Part shown: positions 49,200 to 57,304 of the stretch, in pieces
Position numbering within the stretch: position 1 is the stretch's first letter
Layout: every line of letters starts with the position of its first letter
Translations under genes and position numbers: made by a program
Origin: Shouchella patagoniensis
Lineage (GTDB): Bacteria; Bacillota; Bacilli; Bacillales; Bacillaceae_D
Reading direction: 5' to 3'
DNA: 64,000 nucleotides
NCBI RefSeq assembly: GCF_002019705.1
Contig: NZ_KV917377.1
Span: 4,328,593-4,392,592 of the forward strand
The notes under the pieces: model-generated
What the model was told of the DNA's origin: nothing
Databases searched by the model: none
What the model saw: the letters and a program-made list of their open reading frames with translations, nothing else

Positions 49200-51605
49200 T
49201 TACTCCTTTTCTGGAGCTTCTGATTGAATGCCGATTGCTGACCCTTCACGAGAGGAATCCGCAGCTCCTATATATATACCAGCTTTTTCATCATAAAGGA
49301 GGCTGTTGGCATTGCCAATTTCCACAGGTCTCTCTTCGAGCCTATGCCCCATATTGACTAATGCTTGTAGGACATCATCAGGTATGCCAGATTCGTGTCT
49401 TAGTGCAGCTGTTGCATTCGTATAAATTCGAGGTTCTTCAATGGCGTCTTTTAACGTCATGTTGTAACCAAGTGTATTCATAAGGACGTGGGTAACCGAC
49501 GAAATAATGGTCGCACCACCTGGAGAACCAGCAGTCATGAATGGTTTTTCATCTTTAAAGACAATGGTTGGTGTCATGCTGCTAAGGGGACGTTTCCCTG
49601 GTTCTACTTGATTAACACCACCAGGAATCGCATCAAAATCTGTCAGTTCATTATTTAGAACAATCCCATAACCGTCTGGGACGATCCCAGAACCAAATAC
49701 TTGCTCAATTGTTGTTGTATAAGAAACCCAATTGCCCCATTGATCTGCAATTGTGAAATGGGTTGTTTGACCTTCCTTTTTATCATCAGGTTGCTTGATA
49801 GAAGCGAATGGTTCTCCTTCCTCGTATTTCCATGGATTACCAGCTTTTCCTTCATTACTAGCTTGCGTAACATCAATTTGTCCTACACGTTTAGCAATGT
49901 AATCTTCATGCAAAAGCCCTTGTTTTGGAACGTCAACATATTCTGGATCACCCATGTACATCGCACGGTCAGCGTAAGCAAGGCGCATCATTTCTGTGAG
50001 GAGATGATATTTTGAAGTAGAACGAACGTCTTGACCGGTTAACTCAAGTTGTTCCGACATCGCTAAAAGCTGCAACATCGTTAATCCACCTGAACTTGGT
50101 GGTGGCATCGTCGCGATCTCGTATCCTTTGTAGCTGCCCCAAATAGGCTCATGACTGCTCACTTCGTAACCTTTAAAGTCATCGAGCGTTAAGCTTCCTC
50201 CTGCATTTTGGACAGCGGAGGCAATGGCTTCGCCAATCTCACCATTATAGAACACATCAGAACCATGTTCGGCAATTAAGGAGAATGTATGGGCGAGGTC
50301 GGATTGAATAAGCGGTTCCCCTTCTTTTAACGGTTCCCCTTCATCATTAAAAAAAATCTCACTGCCGTTGCTCTTTTTTAACTTGGACTCGTTGCTTTTA
50401 ATGGCTTCAGCCAGTACCCAATTAACACTGACGCCATTCTCTGCTAAGTCAATTGATGGTTCAATTAATGATGAAAATGGCATTGTGCCCCACATTTCCG
50501 AAGCGGTCTCAAGTCCTTTTAATGAACCAGGAATACCGACAGAAAGACCACTCTCAACTCGTTCAGAAAAGGGGAGTGCGCTTGCAATGACTGTTTCAAC
50601 CATCCATGAATCAGGCTCAGTTTCACCCTCCTCCCAAAGGCGCGCTTTTATTTCGCTTTCGTCTAGATGGAAGCGTAAAGATTGCCAAGTAGCGGACTCG
50701 TCAAAAGGAATGGTTTCTAATGTGGTGGATGTTCCTGACTTGGACCGAATGAGCTTTAATTCACTTGCTTTCGTATCAATTTCAACACCGTACCCGTTGA
50801 CAGCATAGGTGCTTCCTGCTCTAAACTCGTCAGAACGGAGCCAGAAGCGCATGCGACGGTCATCACCAGGATCGTCAAGTTTAAAGCGAACAAGTAACTC
50901 ACTGTTTTTACTTTCAGTCATAGATGGTTCAAGTCGTAAAAAAGAAGACCGGTTTGTTCCATAAGGTTCTCCAAATGTTAGAAGTCCGCTGTCGTCTAGT
51001 ATGGTTCCACGTTCCAATTGAGTTCCAAAAGCGGCTTCAGGTAACTTGCCACCAGGATCACCGTTAAAGTGATAAGAAAACAATGTTTCACTACGATCTA
51101 AATCAGAAATGGTCATATCGCTTATTTGAAACTGACTGTCTTCTTCATAGTTCAGTTCGATTGCGCCAAACAAAAATTGTCCAGGTTCTGTTACAGCTTG
51201 AGAAAGATCAAGAAACATGTCAGGTGTGGCTCCCGCCGGGGCTCGTTCACGGCTGTCAAGAATGTGTACTTGGTCTTCTTCCGCTTCGTAATACATAAGA
51301 AAACCTCCACCCCCAATTCCTGACATCATCGGTTCAACGGTATTAAGTGCAAAATGAACCGCTCCTGCCGCGTCAATTGCATTTCCTCCGTTTCTAAGAA
51401 TGTCGGCTCCAATTTCAGATGCTTCTGGGTGGGCAGTGACAACCATACCTAAGTCACCAGTATCAACGGTCCCTTCATGATCACGATCAGGGTTGACGTA
51501 CTCTGACTCAGTATTTGTTCCAGCTTGTGCATGAGTAGGAAAGCTGCTGGTGAAGCTGACACCAAAAATCAATAAAACGCTGAATAACTGGCTTGTTTTC
51601 TTCAT
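49200..51605 (-). CDS. ggt: Gamma-glutamyltransferase with inserted extra domain
   Basis: A secreted 801-residue GGT, against about 560-590 usual. Signal peptide 1-27 (cut after AQA). GGT large subunit starts at about 52 (GMVVTAHPEASEIGADILRNGGNAIDAA, GIGGGGFLMYY). Where RAPAGATPDMF (121-131) should lead quickly to SVGIPGSLKGLE (355-366), about 215 extra residues lie between, beta-rich, like a concanavalin/LamG-type jelly roll. The small subunit begins with the nucleophile Thr614 in QTTHFTIAD, followed by GSGIVPDGYGIVLNNELTDF and MTAGSPGGATIISSV. All key residues are kept. It transfers or hydrolyses gamma-glutamyl groups outside the cell. Alone in its operon. Confidence 0.88.
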   Translation of the reverse strand: MKKTSQLFSVLLIFGVSFTSSFPTHAQAGTNTESEYVNPDRDHEGTVDTGDLGMVVTAHPEASEIGADILRNGGNAIDAAGAVHFALNTVEPMMSGIGGGGFLMYYEAEEDQVHILDSRERAPAGATPDMFLDLSQAVTEPGQFLFGAIELNYEEDSQFQISDMTISDLDRSETLFSYHFNGDPGGKLPEAAFGTQLERGTILDDSGLLTFGEPYGTNRSSFLRLEPSMTESKNSELLVRFKLDDPGDDRRMRFWLRSDEFRAGSTYAVNGYGVEIDTKASELKLIRSKSGTSTTLETIPFDESATWQSLRFHLDESEIKARLWEEGETEPDSWMVETVIASALPFSERVESGLSVGIPGSLKGLETASEMWGTMPFSSLIEPSIDLAENGVSVNWVLAEAIKSNESKLKKSNGSEIFFNDEGEPLKEGEPLIQSDLAHTFSLIAEHGSDVFYNGEIGEAIASAVQNAGGSLTLDDFKGYEVSSHEPIWGSYKGYEIATMPPPSSGGLTMLQLLAMSEQLELTGQDVRSTSKYHLLTEMMRLAYADRAMYMGDPEYVDVPKQGLLHEDYIAKRVGQIDVTQASNEGKAGNPWKYEEGEPFASIKQPDDKKEGQTTHFTIADQWGNWVSYTTTIEQVFGSGIVPDGYGIVLNNELTDFDAIPGGVNQVEPGKRPLSSMTPTIVFKDEKPFMTAGSPGGATIISSVTHVLMNTLGYNMTLKDAIEEPRIYTNATAALRHESGIPDDVLQALVNMGHRLEERPVEIGNANSLLYDEKAGIYIGAADSSREGSAIGIQSEAPEKE

Positions 51606-51794
51606 AGGAGCCTCCTCTTTTTGTGTAAATGATTATTAATTTGCTAAGTATTCTGTTTTTATCTTATAACATAATGCTAATAAAAAGGGGAAATTAGCTT
51701 AATTGATAGGTTGGGAAAAAGAGTAGCCATCGTACATGTATGAAAAAATCAATTGAACGTGTTGCTTAGAGCATAAACAAAAAATGAAAAGCCC

Positions 51795-51825
51795 TTGACT
51801 TGGAGTACACTCCAGACTGTAATCT
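51795..51825 (+). promoter_or_regulatory. MerR-type promoter with 19-bp spacer (Bcr/CflA gene)
   Basis: TTGACT (51795-51800) and TAATCT (51820-51825) are 19 bases apart. The spacer carries TGGAGT-AC-ACTCCA, an inverted repeat. A 19-base spacer with dyad is the MerR-family signature. Confidence 0.75.
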
Positions 51826-51840
51826 AGGTGAAATAGAAAA

Positions 51841-53082
51841 ATGACTATTGAGGAGAGACAGATGGAATCCGTTCATAATGAACCTCAATCAAGACATCCT
51901 AAAAATCAGTTATGGTTAGCCATTATGCTTGGGTCACTCGCAGCTTTTGGCTCTCTTACGGTCGACATGTATTTACCGAGTTTTCCTGCGATTGCTGAAA
52001 GTTTTCAAACAGACGCTTCACATGTACAGCTTAGTTTAACTGCCACATTACTTGGTCTTGCTGGTGGACAGCTAATCATTGGACCAATTAGTGATGCACG
52101 AGGAAGAAAGAAACCGCTTGTGTTTTTCTTGTTTCTTTTCATCATTGCCTCGCTGCATTGTTTTATCGCGCCATCGATTTGGGTCTTTATTATTGCTCGT
52201 TGTATGCAAGGCTTTTCTGCTTCTGCTAGTGTTGTTATTGCCCGGGCAATCGCGAGAGATTTGTATTCTGGCACATCGTTAACTCAGTTTTTCTCGATGC
52301 TGATGGTCATGACTGGACTCTCACCAATCCTTGCACCTATTATCGGCAGTACAATTTTAGAAGCGGTTGGCTGGAGGAGTGTATTTGTAGTCCTTGCGTT
52401 CATTGCGGTGCTCATGGTTGTCATCATCTGCGTAACGTTTGAGGAGTCACTACCAAAATCACGTCGTACTAAAAACAATTTAAAGCAAACAGTGCATACG
52501 TTTTGGGATCTTGTTAAAGCGCGAATGTTTATCGGGATTGCACTTGCGCAAGGCTTTGTTATGGCTGGTGCGTTTGCTTTTGTTGCGGGGTCGCCTTTTT
52601 TGTACCAGACATTGTACGGCGTGTCTCCTAGTACGTATAGTTTGTTAATTGCTCTTAATGGAATTGGTATCATCATTGGAAACCAACTTGCAGGACGTCT
52701 CGCAGCAATCCTGCCCGAGCGAATTTTACTGGTCTATGGACTGATGCTTTCTTCGTTCACAAGCTTCTTACTCACAATGATGTTTTTGATCAATGCGCCA
52801 CTCGTTTTTGTTGTATTACCAGTCTTTATCATGCTCATGTGTGTTGGTGTTGCAAATACAACCTGTTTCTCTCTTGCAATGGAAACCCAGGGACATCGGG
52901 CAGGTAGTGCTGCTGCATTAATGGGATTACTTCCGTACTTGTTTGGTGCAACCGTTTCGCCAATTGTTGGCTTGTCGGTTGAAACAAATGCTTGGCCAAT
53001 GGGAGTAATGATGAGTAGTACAACACTGATAGCATTGGCTATATTTCTTATGAGTGGGAAGAGAATGAAACAAAAAAAGTGA
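51841..53082 (+). CDS. Bcr/CflA-family MFS drug exporter
   Basis: A 413-residue, 12-helix exporter. Motif A appears as GPISDARGRKKP after helix 2; the first helix reads LGSLAAFGSLTVDMYLPSFPAIAESF, the Bcr/CflA signature. Exports drugs such as bicyclomycin, sulfonamides or chloramphenicol in studied members. Its promoter has a MerR-type 19-base spacer. A MerR gene follows 75 bases downstream. Confidence 0.88.
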   Translation: MTIEERQMESVHNEPQSRHPKNQLWLAIMLGSLAAFGSLTVDMYLPSFPAIAESFQTDASHVQLSLTATLLGLAGGQLIIGPISDARGRKKPLVFFLFLFIIASLHCFIAPSIWVFIIARCMQGFSASASVVIARAIARDLYSGTSLTQFFSMLMVMTGLSPILAPIIGSTILEAVGWRSVFVVLAFIAVLMVVIICVTFEESLPKSRRTKNNLKQTVHTFWDLVKARMFIGIALAQGFVMAGAFAFVAGSPFLYQTLYGVSPSTYSLLIALNGIGIIIGNQLAGRLAAILPERILLVYGLMLSSFTSFLLTMMFLINAPLVFVVLPVFIMLMCVGVANTTCFSLAMETQGHRAGSAAALMGLLPYLFGATVSPIVGLSVETNAWPMGVMMSSTTLIALAIFLMSGKRMKQKK

Positions 53083-53104
53083 ATAATTGTTAAAAAAGCT
53101 TGCC

Positions 53105-53135
53105 TTGAAGTGAACTCCAGGTGCTACGATAAGAT
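53105..53135 (+). promoter_or_regulatory. MerR-type promoter with 19-bp spacer (merR gene)
   Basis: TTGAAG (53105-53110) and TAAGAT (53130-53135) are 19 bases apart. The dyad GAAGT-GA-ACTCCAG resembles that of the upstream promoter, so one MerR may control both. Confidence 0.65.
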
Positions 53136-53156
53136 TAAAAAAGGGGAGAGAATAAG

Positions 53157-53537
53157 ATGCTTATATCTGAAGTAAGTGAGAAGCTAGGTCTTTCTCAAGA
53201 TACACTACGTTATTATGAACGAATTGGATTAATCCCCCGTGTGCAACGTCATTCAAGTGGAATAAGAAAATACACGGATCTTGATGTGAGACGAATTGAA
53301 TTCGCTAAATGCATGCGAGCTGCGGGTCTACCAATTGAAGTTTTAATTGAGTACGTTAAATTGTATCAGCAAGGTGATGAAACGGTTAGCGAACGAAAAG
53401 ATATTTTAGTTGAACAGCGGGAACAGCTCTTATTACGGCTAAAAGACATGAACAATACGCTTGACCGTCTTGACTATAAAATTGAACGTTATGAAACAAT
53501 GGCAGCAAACCAAACGAAAACCGCTCAAGAAGTGTGA
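53157..53537 (+). CDS. MerR-family regulator (AdhR-like)
   Basis: A 126-residue MerR protein. Winged helix at residues 2-70 (LISEVSEKLGLSQDTLRYYERIGLIPRVQRHSSGIRKYTDLDVRRIEFAKCMRAAGLPIEVL), then a coiled-coil dimerisation helix ending ...LDYKIERYETM. No paired C-terminal cysteines, so it is not a metal sensor; AdhR-type members sense reactive aldehydes. The following aldo/keto reductase gene (broken) would fit. Likely activator of its own promoter and the Bcr/CflA gene. Confidence 0.88.
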   Translation: MLISEVSEKLGLSQDTLRYYERIGLIPRVQRHSSGIRKYTDLDVRRIEFAKCMRAAGLPIEVLIEYVKLYQQGDETVSERKDILVEQREQLLLRLKDMNNTLDRLDYKIERYETMAANQTKTAQEV

Positions 53538-53617
53538 ATAAATCAAAAGACTCCTCATAAAGAGGAGATCGCATTTTGGTAAGCGTTTTCTACTAAAGCG
53601 TTAGAGGAGATGACACC

Positions 53618-54838
53618 TTGCTTAAACGGTTTAGGGATTTGTTTGTCATTAAAGGGTTTGGGTTGTTTATTGTCTGCATGCTTTTAATTGGCACAAGTAT
53701 TTCAATTACGATGCCTTATCTATCTTTATATGGTACGGAAGTACTTGGCATGAGTACGGCTGCATTTGGCGTTTTTATGGCGGTGACGTCTCTTGCGGGA
53801 GTCCTTGCAAACACATTTATTGCTGCATACTCTGATAGCGGAGTTGACCGGAAGTGGCTTATTGTTGCAGCGTTGCTCTCATCAGCGGTAGGCTATGGAT
53901 CGTATTTATTATTTGAAAACTTCTTTTTTTTGTTGCTTTCTGTGAGCTTTTTTAACGGCTTTGGAGCTGCGGCAATGCCACAAATCTTTGCGTATGCACA
54001 AGAGTCTGCAAATGAAAGCAAGTCAGACGATAAAACATTTGCAAAATCAACGTTACGCTCGCTCGTTTCATTAGGATTTCTCGTAGGACCGTTGGTTGGT
54101 ACACTGTTGCTCGCAACGCTCGGTTATGTTGGATTGTTTCTAGCAACGTCAATCCTTTTCTTGACGATTGCTACGTTAGTGATCTTTTTTTTGAAAAACA
54201 AAAAAATGCCGGAGGGGCAAGTTGCTGCGAAGAAAAAAACAAGTATTTCCTCTTTGCGTCATAAAGGAATTGCCTTGCCGTTTGTTGCATTTATTTTTTT
54301 ATTTGCGGTTAATGCCATTAATGGGATAAACACGCCACTCTTTATTGTAAATGAACTAGGGGGCAGTCATGCTGATGTCGGATTGGTTGTCAGTATTTGT
54401 GCTGGACTAGAAATTCCGATCATGCTGTTTTTTGGATCCTTAGGTAAGCGAATCAGCAATCATCGCTTTATTTTATTCGGTTGCGTGGTAGCCGTCATTT
54501 ATTTTGTTGCTTTAGGCTTTGCGGCCGCTTCCTGGCAGCTCATTGTCGCTCAACTATTTCAAGCGACACTCGTCGCGGTTTTGATGGGAAATGGATTAAG
54601 TTACTTTAGTGATTTAATACCAACGTCTCCTGGAATCGCCGCGACTGTCTATTCAAATGGGTCAACTTTAGGAAGGCTAGTTGGCAGCTTAAGTAGTGGG
54701 TTCATTGCACAAGTTGCTGGTTTTCGTTTCGTTAATTGGGTCTGTGTGGCGATGGTCACTGTTGCGTTTTTACTTTTACAGAAAACATCGACAGTCAAGG
54801 AGGTGCAGCACCAAGAGGTGGAGAAGCAGTCTATATAA
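53618..54838 (+). CDS. SetA-like MFS sugar-efflux family transporter
   Basis: A 406-residue, 12-helix protein starting at TTG 53618 with GAGGAG 8 bases upstream. The first helix (GLFIVCMLLIGTSISITMPYLSLYGTEVLGMS) and the motif-A-like TFIAAYSDSGVDRKW resemble the SET sugar-efflux group. Substrate is inferred only from family. It lies in the MerR operon. Between them CTCCTC/GAGGAG (53552-53567) forms a weak hairpin with few T's. Confidence 0.75.
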   Translation: MLKRFRDLFVIKGFGLFIVCMLLIGTSISITMPYLSLYGTEVLGMSTAAFGVFMAVTSLAGVLANTFIAAYSDSGVDRKWLIVAALLSSAVGYGSYLLFENFFFLLLSVSFFNGFGAAAMPQIFAYAQESANESKSDDKTFAKSTLRSLVSLGFLVGPLVGTLLLATLGYVGLFLATSILFLTIATLVIFFLKNKKMPEGQVAAKKKTSISSLRHKGIALPFVAFIFLFAVNAINGINTPLFIVNELGGSHADVGLVVSICAGLEIPIMLFFGSLGKRISNHRFILFGCVVAVIYFVALGFAAASWQLIVAQLFQATLVAVLMGNGLSYFSDLIPTSPGIAATVYSNGSTLGRLVGSLSSGFIAQVAGFRFVNWVCVAMVTVAFLLLQKTSTVKEVQHQEVEKQSI

Positions 54839-54870
54839 ACCATTTTTAACGAAGAAGGAGTGTTCAGAAG

Positions 54871-55589
54871 ATGGAGTATGTTAAGTTAGGTCGCACTGGG
54901 TTGGATGTATCTTGCATGAGTTATGGGGTACCGGAACGAGGTATTGCCCCGTGGTCTCTAAATGAAGAAGCAAGTAGGCCATTTATTCGAAAAGCACTTG
55001 ATCTGGGCATCAACTTCTTTGATACAGCAAATATCTATTCAGATGGAGGCGCTTCATGATGTGATGAAGGCTGGAAAAGTCCGTTATCTAGGTGCTTCGT
55101 CAATGTATGCTTGGCAATTCATGAAAGCGCAGCATGTTGCAGAGCAGAATGGATGGACAAAGTTTGTGTCCATGTAGAATTTATATAACTTGCTTTACCG
55201 AGAGGACGAACGGAAGATGTTGCCGCTTTGTGAATCAGAAGGGATTGGGGTTATTCCTTGGAGCCCACTTGCAAAAGGCAGACTTACCCGTGACTGGGAA
55301 GAACAGACTAAGCGTTCTAGTAATGATGAGGCAGGAGACCGGCTCGTGTGCAATGGTTGATGCAGATCGCAGCATCATTGATCAAGTTGCAGTGATTGCT
55401 ACTAAGCGGTACATTCCTCGTGCACAAGTTGCACTTGCTTGGGTATTAAACAAACAGCACCAAATTGTTGGTGCGACGAGAATTCACCATTTTGAAGATG
55501 CGGTAGCAGCATTGTCCCTTAAACTTGATGATAATGAGTTGGCAAGTTTGGAATACCCGTATATGGCACACCCAGTGTATGGGCATTAA
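54871..55589 (+). pseudogene. Aldo/keto reductase, decayed
   Basis: Starts [40 protein letters not shown], the aldo/keto reductase N-terminus. About 80 residues, including the catalytic Lys and His region, are missing. It resumes [28 protein letters not shown] in another frame, hits TAG (55176-55178) where family members have Gln (MxNLYN), and continues in frame to EGIGVIPWSPLAKGRLTRDW. A further frame shift near 55330 precedes the natural C-terminus (YIPRAQVALAWVLNKQ...). At least three lesions. A perfect terminator follows (55602-55630). Confidence 0.85.
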
Positions 55590-55601
55590 AAGAATCAACG
55601 A

Positions 55602-55630
55602 ACGGACTAGAGCATCTAGTCCGTTTTTTT
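55602..55630 (+). terminator. Terminator after the aldo/keto reductase pseudogene
   Basis: ACGGACTAGA (55602-55611) and TCTAGTCCGT (55615-55624) with a 3-base loop and T-run. Confidence 0.85.
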
Positions 55631-55756
55631 ATGTGTGATAAAGTCATTCTGTTAATCCACTTCGGAAAGTGAATGTTTAGATGAGGAAATCATTAAACAG
55701 ATTTCTGGAATTTTAATATAATAAAGAGGAGTGATCATTGTAAAGGGGAATATAGA

Positions 55757-56380
55757 ATGCTTACTTTTTTAGGAACGCCAATGATTGAAACAAAACGATT
55801 GTATTTAAGGAAATTCACCGCTGCTGATACCCAAACCGTATTTGACCATTGGCTCTCTGATTCTCGAGTGTCAGACAATCGAGTTAGCGCATCTCACCAG
55901 TCTGTCTCGGAAACAAGAGAAAGGGTCAAGAAGATTATAGAAGGGTATCAAAAAAAATCTTTTTGTTATTGGGCAATTGTGTTAAAAGAAGGGCACACCT
56001 TAGTTGGAGAAATTGATTTATACGATTTTGACCGCAGCACTGAAAACTGTTCGGTTAGTTATTCAATTGGATTTATGTGGTGGAATCAGGGCTATGGAAC
56101 AGAAGCACTAAAAGCAATCATCGACTTTGGTTTTCGGCAGATGGGTATTCATAAAATCGAGGCTGCACATAATCTCGATAACCCTGCATCTGGAAGAATG
56201 ATGAGTAAAGTAGGCATGAAACAAGAAGGTGTGATTAAACATATGATTCGTAATTCTAAAAATCAATACAAAGATTGTGCGGTTTGGGGACTGCTCCAAG
56301 ATGAATATTTAAGGCTAGCTGTAAAAGGAGAATCGGCAATAAAAAGAACGCCTAAAGACCAAACGGACATCATAAACTAA
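55757..56380 (+). CDS. RimJ/RimL-type GNAT acetyltransferase
   Basis: A 207-residue acetyltransferase. MIETKRLYLRKFTAADTQTVFDHWLSD at the start, the acetyl-CoA site WWNQGYGTEALKAIIDFGF and HKIEAAHNLDNPASGRMMSKVGM are RimJ-like hallmarks. Members acetylate protein N-termini, drugs or polyamines; the target here is unknown. AAGGGGAA upstream of ATG 55757. Confidence 0.85.
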   Translation: MLTFLGTPMIETKRLYLRKFTAADTQTVFDHWLSDSRVSDNRVSASHQSVSETRERVKKIIEGYQKKSFCYWAIVLKEGHTLVGEIDLYDFDRSTENCSVSYSIGFMWWNQGYGTEALKAIIDFGFRQMGIHKIEAAHNLDNPASGRMMSKVGMKQEGVIKHMIRNSKNQYKDCAVWGLLQDEYLRLAVKGESAIKRTPKDQTDIIN

Positions 56381-56407
56381 TTGTAGATGACGTAAAGGGG
56401 ACAAAAC

Positions 56408-56737
56408 ATGTATTGGGAGACGCTTCCAGGTTGGGTTTGGCTCATTTACTATTTTGTTATTATCCTTACGCTTGTACTGGCTATCCGCAGTATCTTAAAA
56501 AATAAAATGAGAAGGCTTTCTTTTGTAGTTGTCCTTTTTTCGATATCTGTTCCGATTCTCTTATTTATTAATAGTATTGAAAGGGATAAAGACGTGACAG
56601 AGTTTGACCATTTTGTAGTTGTAGCAGAATTACAAGCGGGTACAGTTTGGACGATCTTTTCTATGCTTGGTTATGGAGTTATTCTTGTTTGGTGGCTGTT
56701 GCTACCGTTTATTCGAAGTAAACGTTTGGCCCGATAG
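56408..56737 (+). CDS. Small membrane protein, unknown
   Basis: A 109-residue protein with three hydrophobic segments (about 9-28, 38-55 and 76-100) and a short acidic loop (ERDKDVTEFDHF). AAGGGGAC precedes ATG 56408. It follows the acetyltransferase by 27 bases and may share its transcript. Not recognised. Confidence 0.6.
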   Translation: MYWETLPGWVWLIYYFVIILTLVLAIRSILKNKMRRLSFVVVLFSISVPILLFINSIERDKDVTEFDHFVVVAELQAGTVWTIFSMLGYGVILVWWLLLPFIRSKRLAR

Positions 56738-56741
56738 CCAC

Positions 56742-56779
56742 CGAAGCGAGCGAGATCAATCTCGTTCGCTTCTTTTTTC
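56742..56779 (+). terminator. Terminator after the small membrane protein gene
   Basis: GAAGCGAGCGAGAT and ATCTCGTTCGCTTC pair with one mismatch, followed by six T. Confidence 0.8.
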
Positions 56780-57172
56780 TTGAACGAAAATAGTAAATAA
56801 ATCCTTCGATTCGTTTTCTTGAAGCTCTCCTTGATAAAAAGCAATCTTCTTATTCAATAATTGGAGGTTTCTTTGAAAAGTAGACTATTTGTCTTCTACT
56901 TTTTTTCTGTGTTGAATTAAAAGTTCAGTTAGTTCTTCAACCCCCGTATCTCCCATGCGAAGTAGTTCGGAATAGCGTTTTAAATCTTGTAAGCTCATCC
57001 CAGTCTCTTTCATATGCAAAATATACTCTCTCCATAAACGGTCGTCCTCTGTATAGTAACGAATATTGCTTGAGGTGCGATGGGGGACGATTAATCCTTC
57101 TTTTTCATAATACCTAAGCGTATGTTCGCTAATCCGAACGGCTTTAGAAAACGCGCCAATGCGATAGGATAT
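56756..57172 (-). pseudogene. MerR-family regulator with ATA start and in-frame stop
   Basis: Reading the minus strand from 57172: ATA, then SYRIGAFSKAVRISEHTLRYYEKEGLIVPHR, a clean MerR winged helix, TEDDRLWREYILHMKETGMSLQDLKRYSELL, and ELLIQHRKKVEDK, then TAG (56885-56887). The same frame continues STFQRNLQLLNKKIAFYQGEL to TGA at 56756. AGGAGG (57180-57185) sits exactly 7 bases before the ATA, where ATG is expected. So the start codon has mutated (or AUA is used), and CAG has probably become TAG in the dimer helix. Its 19-base-spacer promoter survives upstream. Confidence 0.8.
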
Positions 57173-57227
57173 TTTTAAACCTCCTTTTGCTTGGTTGATT
57201 TGCCTTAGAATCCCTAACTTTACTGTT

Positions 57228-57258
57228 AGCTTAATCCTTCGAGTTTACTCTAAGTCAA
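57228..57258 (-). promoter_or_regulatory. MerR-type promoter of the merR pseudogene
   Basis: On the minus strand TTGACT (57258-57253) and TAAGCT (57233-57228) have a 19-base spacer containing AGAGT-AA-ACTCG, a MerR-style dyad. Confidence 0.65.
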
Positions 57259-57268
57259 GCATAAAGAA

Positions 57269-57303
57269 AAAAGCTACCGGCCATTACTGGCAGTAGCTTT
57301 TTT
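57269..57303 (-). terminator. Terminator of the BCCT gene
   Basis: AAAAAAGCTAC...CCA pairs with TGG...GTAGCTTTTTT just after the BCCT stop at 57305. Confidence 0.8.
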
Positions 57304-57304
57304 C

